From: Spirochaetes bacterium RBG_16_49_21
GTDB taxonomy: Bacteria; Spirochaetota; UBA4802; UBA5550
Direction: 5' to 3'
DNA: 64,000 nt
Assembly (NCBI GenBank): GCA_001829495.1
Contig: MIBJ01000056.1
Coordinates: 1-64,000 of the forward strand
The notes under the pieces are model-generated. The model had not been told where the DNA came from. It searched no databases and saw only the letters and a program-made list of their open reading frames with translations. This document shows positions 59,702-64,000 of this stretch, in pieces; position 1 is the stretch's first letter; each line of letters starts with the position of its first letter. A program made the position numbers and the translations under genes.

Positions 59702-60316
59702 ATGAAACACGTTGCCGCACTAGCCGTACTCGGCATAATTTTATCATTCACCTTCTGCACTGAAGACAGCAACAATCCCCGGTTTATTCCCGGATACATA
59801 AGCCCGGGAGATTTCAGGCCTACGGGAGTTGCTAGAGAAAAGCAGTATCACTTTAATCATGCTTCATTCGATCAGGATTGCGGCCCCGCCACTCTCCCGC
59901 CTGATGATCCCGGCCTTCCTGGTGGCCAAGAATGCGCGGCAGTGTATGGCAACTGGTTCACCGCCGAAGAAAACATATATGCCGAGGGAATTGCGGTCAA
60001 TGACCGGCACCTGGCTACGCCGGTCTTCAGCATGAAGATCTTCAGGGCGATCGGATCGCCGTGGTGGTATGCCACTATTATCTTAAACGGCGCAAGCCAT
60101 TCCGGCGTCATCACTGACCCTGGAGCCATATCAGTAACAAGATTGAAAAGCCAAAATATTTACAGCCAGGATTTTACCACACCACAATACGGGTCTTTGA
60201 GCAGTTCAGGAGGAAATATAAATCTAACGGTTATTACCTTTAATAATAACATAGATATCGGCGGTGTAAGAATACAAGCCGGCGAAAAAATCGTCGCTCA
60301 AGATCATGCATTTTAA
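59702..60316 (+). CDS. Lipoprotein of unknown function
   Basis: A 204-residue lipoprotein with lipobox FTFC. The middle region has a Gly/Pro-rich segment PPDDPGLPGGQ and later VITDPGAISVTR. Its last strand, NNIDIGGVRIQAGEKIVAQD, is beta-type. No family recognised. Its stop overlaps the lytic transglycosylase start (TAATG), so the two genes are coupled and may act on the cell wall together. Confidence 0.6.
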   Translation: MKHVAALAVLGIILSFTFCTEDSNNPRFIPGYISPGDFRPTGVAREKQYHFNHASFDQDCGPATLPPDDPGLPGGQECAAVYGNWFTAEENIYAEGIAVNDRHLATPVFSMKIFRAIGSPWWYATIILNGASHSGVITDPGAISVTRLKSQNIYSQDFTTPQYGSLSSSGGNINLTVITFNNNIDIGGVRIQAGEKIVAQDHAF

Positions 60317-60963
60317 TGAATAATATCACCAACCCATCAATGCAATCTCCTTTGATGAAGGCATTGGTATTCGTACAAATTTTTCTATTGATTCTGTCCT
60401 ATCCCTGGCCCCTTCCGGCAAAGGTGCACAAGCGGGTACATAAGGACGGGTCAATCGAGTACTATAATACGAACGAGCCTGCTCGTAAATACAGCGGCGG
60501 GAGCGTATCCAGCAGATACGACGGCCTCATTGAAAAGGTGTGTACAAAGCACGGGGTTAACCCGCTTCTCGTGAAATGCATTATTAAGGTTGAATCGAAT
60601 TTCAATCCGGACGCGGTTTCAGTGGCAGGAGCCATGGGACTCATGCAGATCATGCAGGATACCGCAGACTATTACTCGCTCGAGAATCCCTTCAATCCTG
60701 AGCAGAACATCGCCACCGGCGTCAGGCACATCAAATCGTTGCTCGCCTATTTCAACAATGACGTGGAGCTCTCCCTTGCCGCCTACCACGCGGGCCTCGG
60801 CAGGGTGAAGAACCGCACCCTGCCGCCGATACGCGCCACCATCGATTACGTGAACAGCGTCATGCGCCTGTATACCGGCACGGCGGGCCAGGCCGAAAAT
60901 TCCGTCAGGCGTTTATACAAAAAAATCGAGCGCGACGGCACGATAGTAATCTATAGCCGATAG
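60316..60963 (+). CDS. Lytic transglycosylase (SLT family)
   Basis: A 215-residue protein with an N-terminal hydrophobic signal (ALVFVQIFLLILSYPWPLPA), a short DUF4124-like segment (HKRVHKDGSIEYYNT) and an SLT transglycosylase domain. The catalytic Glu93 is in IIKVESNFNP and the GLMQ motif is GAMGLMQIMQ; ATGVRHIKSLLAYF and AAYHAGLGRV complete the domain. It cleaves peptidoglycan. Such small secreted SLTs often accompany flagellar or pilus systems; fliG lies 50 bases downstream on the other strand. Confidence 0.9.
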   Translation: MNNITNPSMQSPLMKALVFVQIFLLILSYPWPLPAKVHKRVHKDGSIEYYNTNEPARKYSGGSVSSRYDGLIEKVCTKHGVNPLLVKCIIKVESNFNPDAVSVAGAMGLMQIMQDTADYYSLENPFNPEQNIATGVRHIKSLLAYFNNDVELSLAAYHAGLGRVKNRTLPPIRATIDYVNSVMRLYTGTAGQAENSVRRLYKKIERDGTIVIYSR

Positions 60964-60969
60964 GGGCGG

Positions 60970-60997
60970 GTAAGGGCGAATAATTATTCGCCCTTAC
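60970..60997. repeat. Palindrome, family F, copy 2
   Basis: GTAAGGGCGAATA and TATTCGCCCTTAC form a perfect hairpin. It lies between the converging SLT and fliG genes and may serve as their terminator, but has no T-tract. Confidence 0.7.
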
Positions 60998-61014
60998 AGA
61001 GCAGGCGCCGCCTG

Positions 61015-62028
61015 CTATTTCACGTATATATCATCCCCCCGTTTCAGGGAAATCACCCCGTTTTCATCCAGGCTTTTCATGATCGACACGATTTGGCGGC
61101 GGCAATCCTCCACCTCGGAAAGCCTGACCGAACCCATGGCGTCCATGTCCATAAGCACATCGGTGGCCCTGTTCTGGCTCATGTTCCGCAAAAACTTGAA
61201 GCGCACGTCGTCGCCGGAGCCCTTGAGCGCCATGGCTATGAGGCGGTCGTCGCGGATCTCGTCTATGATTATCCGAATCTCGTTGTTCGTCAGGTACACG
61301 ATATTCTCAAAGGCGAAGGTCTTCTCCTGTATCTGCCGGGACACCTCCGGCAGGTTAATCTCAAGATCGCGCATGATCTTCCGCTCGTTCTCCGGGTCCA
61401 TGTGTCGCAGAATGTCCGTCAGGGTGTCCAGTCCGCCCGCGGACAGCCCCTGACTTTTTTTCTGATATTCCTTGTATCTCTTCTTAATCGTTTTGACGAT
61501 GCCCGCAACCGCGTCCGGCATCACCTTGTCCATCTTGGCCATGCGGAGCACGACCTCCTTCACGGTTTCAGGGCCGAGCGCTTTCAGTATCGCCGCCGAC
61601 TTCTCGGGAGGAAGAAATGACAAGGCGACCGCTATGGTCTGCGGGTGCTCGTCTTTAAGAAAGGATACGAGCGCCTCATCCCCGATCTCGGCGAGAGACG
61701 TGAATTCCTTGTCGACATCGATAGGAGACAACTTTTCAAGTATCCGCTCTGCTTTTTCCTTGCCAAAGGTCTTGGTCAGTATCTCCTTGGCTGCGCCCTC
61801 CCCGCCTTTGAGCCTCCGCTTTTCCTTCTTTAAATCAATGAGAAACTCGCCGATGAGCTCCTCACGCCCCTGAGACGTCAGCTTCTCGATCTTCGCGATC
61901 TCCTGGGTCAATTTCTCTATGCTCTCCTCGTCCAGGTGCTTCATGATATCTGAAGCGATCCCCGGGCCGAGAGCAACCAGCAGGGCAGCCGCACGCTCGA
62001 CGCCGCTCATGTCAAATACGGATTTCAT
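61015..62028 (-). CDS. fliG: Flagellar motor switch protein FliG
   Basis: A 337-residue FliG of normal length. N-terminal domain GVERAAALLVALGPGIASDI; the middle EHPQ motif in DEHPQTIAVALSFLPPEK (about 124); C-terminal armadillo-like domain with AMALKGSGDDVRFKFLRNMS (about 266) and torque-helix charges (MDAMGSVRLSEVEDCRRQI). Its ATG at 62028 overlaps the stop of the RnfB-like gene as ATGA, so it is translated after that protein. No other flagellar genes lie within the window. Confidence 0.96.
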   Translation of the reverse strand: MKSVFDMSGVERAAALLVALGPGIASDIMKHLDEESIEKLTQEIAKIEKLTSQGREELIGEFLIDLKKEKRRLKGGEGAAKEILTKTFGKEKAERILEKLSPIDVDKEFTSLAEIGDEALVSFLKDEHPQTIAVALSFLPPEKSAAILKALGPETVKEVVLRMAKMDKVMPDAVAGIVKTIKKRYKEYQKKSQGLSAGGLDTLTDILRHMDPENERKIMRDLEINLPEVSRQIQEKTFAFENIVYLTNNEIRIIIDEIRDDRLIAMALKGSGDDVRFKFLRNMSQNRATDVLMDMDAMGSVRLSEVEDCRRQIVSIMKSLDENGVISLKRGDDIYVK

Positions 62029-62801
62029 ACCGGCGATTCAACCTTATTCGGCGCGGATTCACGGGGTTTTTGATCCCCTGATTCCTGAAATTTCATCGAT
62101 CTCACGATCGGATTGATGACCGGAACCGGGCACACGTACACGCACTGATGGCACTGGATGCACCGGTCGTAATTGATCCGGGCGAGAGAATTATCGACTT
62201 CTATCGCGAGCTCTATCCGCGACGGATCCCGGTCCGGATACTTTTCAGACAGCGCCTTCCGGCAGGCCTTTTCGCAGAGCCTGCAGGCAATGCAGCCGGC
62301 CGAGCACTCGAGCTTCATGACCGCCGATTTTTCCTCGTTATTGCACAGCGTATGCACGTCGTTTTGACGCGGCGCCAGGCCGATGATGTTCCGCGGGCAG
62401 GCCATCACGCACATGCCGCAGCCGGTGCACCGGTCGTAGTCGACGATGGGAAGCCCGTTGCCCCCCATATGGATGGCGTTGAATGAACAAGCACGGCCGC
62501 AGTCGCCGAATCCGAGACATCCGTACCGGCAGACCTTGAATCCGCCCATGACGCCGTTTGCCGCCGTGCACTGCCGAAGGCCGCTGTATAGGAACCGCAC
62601 CGCCGTCTCGGCAGTGCCACCCTGACAATGAACGCGGGCCGTGTTCGCGATCATGGCGGTCGGCGATTCCTGGCCCATGATCCGGGGGTCCGGGACTACC
62701 CGAAGCTTTATCATCGCTATGGAGAGAAAGAGGCCGAAAGCCGCTCCAAGGAGCGTTACCGCGGCAATGGAAGCTATTGAGGGGAATATGATATCAAGCA
62801 T
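62025..62801 (-). CDS. RnfB-like ferredoxin protein lacking the CGxCG domain
   Basis: A 258-residue protein with one N-terminal TM helix (IIFPSIASIAAVTLLGAAFG), then VHCQGGTAETAVRFLYSGL, CRYGCLGFGDCGRAC, CTGCGMCVMACPRNI, CIACRLCEKAC and CIQCHQCVYVCP. These [4Fe-4S] sites and the sequence CLGFGDC are signs of RnfB, the ferredoxin-type subunit of the Rnf complex. Normal RnfB has an extra Fe-S domain with CGxCGxPGC between TM and HCQGG; here only about 30 residues link them, so that domain is missing. No rnfCDGEA genes are nearby. The start (62801) has GGAAAC upstream. Coupled to fliG. Confidence 0.82.
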   Translation of the reverse strand: MLDIIFPSIASIAAVTLLGAAFGLFLSIAMIKLRVVPDPRIMGQESPTAMIANTARVHCQGGTAETAVRFLYSGLRQCTAANGVMGGFKVCRYGCLGFGDCGRACSFNAIHMGGNGLPIVDYDRCTGCGMCVMACPRNIIGLAPRQNDVHTLCNNEEKSAVMKLECSAGCIACRLCEKACRKALSEKYPDRDPSRIELAIEVDNSLARINYDRCIQCHQCVYVCPVPVINPIVRSMKFQESGDQKPRESAPNKVESPV

Positions 62802-62916
62802 GATTCTGTTTCCGCACGTCAGGAATCCCAAGATCAGGGTAATTTATGCTTGAAAAAAATCAATAACTAATTTGTAATAATAGATTCGTTGCGAAATCCG
62901 ATATTCAATGATTTTT

Positions 62917-62943
62917 TCCCCCGCCGCCTTCGGCGGCGGGGGA
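62917..62943. repeat. GC-rich hairpin between divergent genes
   Basis: CCCCCGCCGCC, TTCG loop, GGCGGCGGGGG, flanked by T5 on the left and A5 on the right. The runs are on the wrong side for an intrinsic terminator in either direction. It lies in the divergent gap between the RnfB-like and HATPase genes and looks like another repeat unit. Confidence 0.65.
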
Positions 62944-62986
62944 AAAATAAATAATTCGAAAATCTATTTTCAGGTGATTTTGCATC

Positions 62987-63643
62987 ATGCTAAAAAAAAA
63001 TTTCGACGCAGCCTACCAGACGGAGATAATAACGGCGATAAAGAACAGAAGCGATCTTGTGTTTATCACCTATTCCGGACTGGAAAACACCGAGGAAAAA
63101 ATAAAATACGCCCTGGCGAAGATTCTGGAAAAATTCAGAAGGGAGGAAATCTTCACGCCCCTCCTCTCCTGCATCAAGGAATTAATAGCGAACGCGGCAA
63201 AGGCCAATGCGAAAATGATCCTCATAAGCGAGGGGAAGATAACGAACCCCGATGATCCGGCTCATGTCGTGAAACAGATACAGAGCGTCTTGAACGAGGA
63301 GGGTCTCCTCGAGTACGGAATAAAAGCCAAGCAGCACAAGCTCTCGACGCGGACATATCTAAAAACACACAACAACAACCTGATCATCGAGGTGGTAAAC
63401 AACGTCCCCCTCTCGGCCAAGGAGCTGAAGAGGATTTCCGAAAGAATCGACGTCTCCTCAAAATACGACAGTATCGCCGAGTTTTATATGGAAAATCCCG
63501 ACCCTGAAGCCGAGGGAATGGGCCTGGGCCTTTCCATGGTCGTGGTCTTGCTCAAGAACATCAATATATCCCATAAGAATTTCATGGTAACCACGGATGG
63601 GAAGGTGAAGACCTACGCCACCATCCTGGTCCCGCTTGCTTAA
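62987..63643 (+). CDS. Stand-alone GHKL (HATPase-like) protein
   Basis: A 218-residue protein consisting of one ATPase-like domain. N-box: LLSCIKELIANAAKANAKMI (about 58). G-box: EAEGMGLGLSMVVVLLKNI (about 174). Both are clearly related to the N-terminal domain of the HDOD protein at 26500-27999 (there the same two motifs read VLRELIQNAVKANMKRVY and GAGLGIIMSVMLLKNAG). It has no phospho-acceptor or sensor domain, as in anti-sigma kinases of the RsbW type. AGGTGA lies before the ATG. It ends by sharing TTAA with the convergent radical SAM gene. Confidence 0.83.
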   Translation: MLKKNFDAAYQTEIITAIKNRSDLVFITYSGLENTEEKIKYALAKILEKFRREEIFTPLLSCIKELIANAAKANAKMILISEGKITNPDDPAHVVKQIQSVLNEEGLLEYGIKAKQHKLSTRTYLKTHNNNLIIEVVNNVPLSAKELKRISERIDVSSKYDSIAEFYMENPDPEAEGMGLGLSMVVVLLKNINISHKNFMVTTDGKVKTYATILVPLA

Positions 63644-64000
63644 GCCATCCGGTAAAATTCGCCGCGCTCGAGCCTTTCCGCGGTAATCATCCCCGATTCC
63701 ATCATCGAGGCAAGGGTACTTTCCAGCGCCGCCCGGCCGGCGCCGGTGGCGGCCACGAGATCATCCACTGTGGAGGGCCGGCGCCGGAGCAGCTCGATGA
63801 CGGCCTTCGCCAGATCGCTGACGTGCCGGTCCGCGAACTTTTTCCGCGCCGGTCCGCCGATGATCTCCGCGCCGAAAGGGGCGAAAAATTCCTTGATCCT
63901 TAGAAGCCGTACCTGATCCGCCGGCTGCACCCACTCCTCCGCTCCCGGCCGGTCCAGGCTGTTGATCTGTATCCGGTCGGGCTTGATCCTCCGGCACGCC
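63640..64000 (-). CDS. Radical SAM protein, C-terminal part (cut by window edge)
   Basis: Only the C-terminal part of the gene is in the window (reading frame open to 64000, 119 codons). The segment KPDRIQINSLDRPGAEEWVQ (about 63950-63890) is typical of a radical SAM family in which a LNTxDRPG motif follows the barrel. It continues into a helix-turn-helix-like C-terminus (TVDDLVAATGAGRAALESTL). The cysteine motif is outside the window, so the catalytic call is inferred. Confidence 0.65.
   Translation of the reverse strand, partial: ACRRIKPDRIQINSLDRPGAEEWVQPADQVRLLRIKEFFAPFGAEIIGGPARKKFADRHVSDLAKAVIELLRRRPSTVDDLVAATGAGRAALESTLASMMESGMITAERLERGEFYRMA

Noticed and set aside
62025-62801. Part of a full Rnf complex
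   Set aside because: No rnfC, D, G, E or A genes are adjacent; neighbours are fliG and an HATPase gene.
62917-62943. Strong hairpin read as an intrinsic terminator
   Set aside because: The T-run is upstream and the A-run downstream in both reading directions, and both flanking genes point away from it.
1-64000. CRISPR array, prophage or integron
   Set aside because: No regularly spaced direct repeats, no integrase, capsid or terminase genes were found; the repeats present are inverted and dispersed.

Overview
The window looks like chromosomal DNA of an anaerobic, flagellated, diderm bacterium, most likely a deep-branching member of the Spirochaetota. This is inference: no 16S rRNA gene is present. 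The evidence is FliG and a Maf-type flagellin glycosyltransferase (flagella); LolA-like, OmpA-like and FadL-like proteins plus several lipoproteins (outer membrane); and a complete Flx-Hdr flavin/iron-sulfur complex (strict anaerobe). No phage, plasmid, integron or CRISPR genes were seen. Gene density is high and most neighbours in an operon share ATGA or TGATG junctions, so translational coupling is common.

Layout. 0.2-4.7 kb: ABC-F ATPase, a membrane protein, and a serine-hydrolase-fold protein that has lost its catalytic residues. 4.7-11.5 kb: hdrCBA-flxDCBA operon (minus strand), ending in a tiny MarC-like remnant. 11.6-18.3 kb: secreted unknown, biotin-dependent acyl-CoA carboxylase pair, YgiQ radical SAM protein. 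18.5-24.2 kb: TPR protein, fusA, and a convergent envelope operon ending in a DtxR/MntR-type regulator. 24.8-35.0 kb: Maf glycosyltransferase coupled to an ATPase-HDOD protein, comEC, lolA-like, TPR protein, two FadL-like porins. 35.4-44.5 kb: GAF-PP2C-like protein with lost metal ligands, zinc ribbon, WecG/TagA glycosyltransferase, methyltransferase, aroA-like and aroH, a PQQ-propeller/OmpA protein, a 5'-nucleotidase. 45.1-49.5 kb: zinc/manganese ABC transporter, Yip1, SppA, small secreted protein. 49.6-50.0 kb: RNase P RNA (minus strand). 50.2-60.9 kb: DUF4015 glycosidase-like protein, PilZ protein and partner, mfd, lipoproteins, lytic transglycosylase. 61.0-64.0 kb: fliG coupled to a truncated RnfB-like ferredoxin protein, a stand-alone HATPase protein, and the end of a radical SAM gene cut by the window edge.

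The gaps between operons are rich in non-coding palindromic elements in at least five sequence families. Some have clear terminal inverted repeats (MITE-like), one is nested inside another, one sits in frame inside a coding sequence, and one extends helix P12 of the RNase P RNA. They are the clearest sign of genome plasticity here.

Points most worth following up: the RnfB-like/FliG coupling; the HATPase family found both alone and fused to HDOD; three proteins with intact folds but replaced catalytic residues (serine hydrolase, PP2C, ComEC nuclease domain); an EPSP-synthase-like protein with two substituted substrate-binding positions; and the repeat insertions into rnpB and the ABC-F gene. 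No fully new defence or mobile system was recognised.
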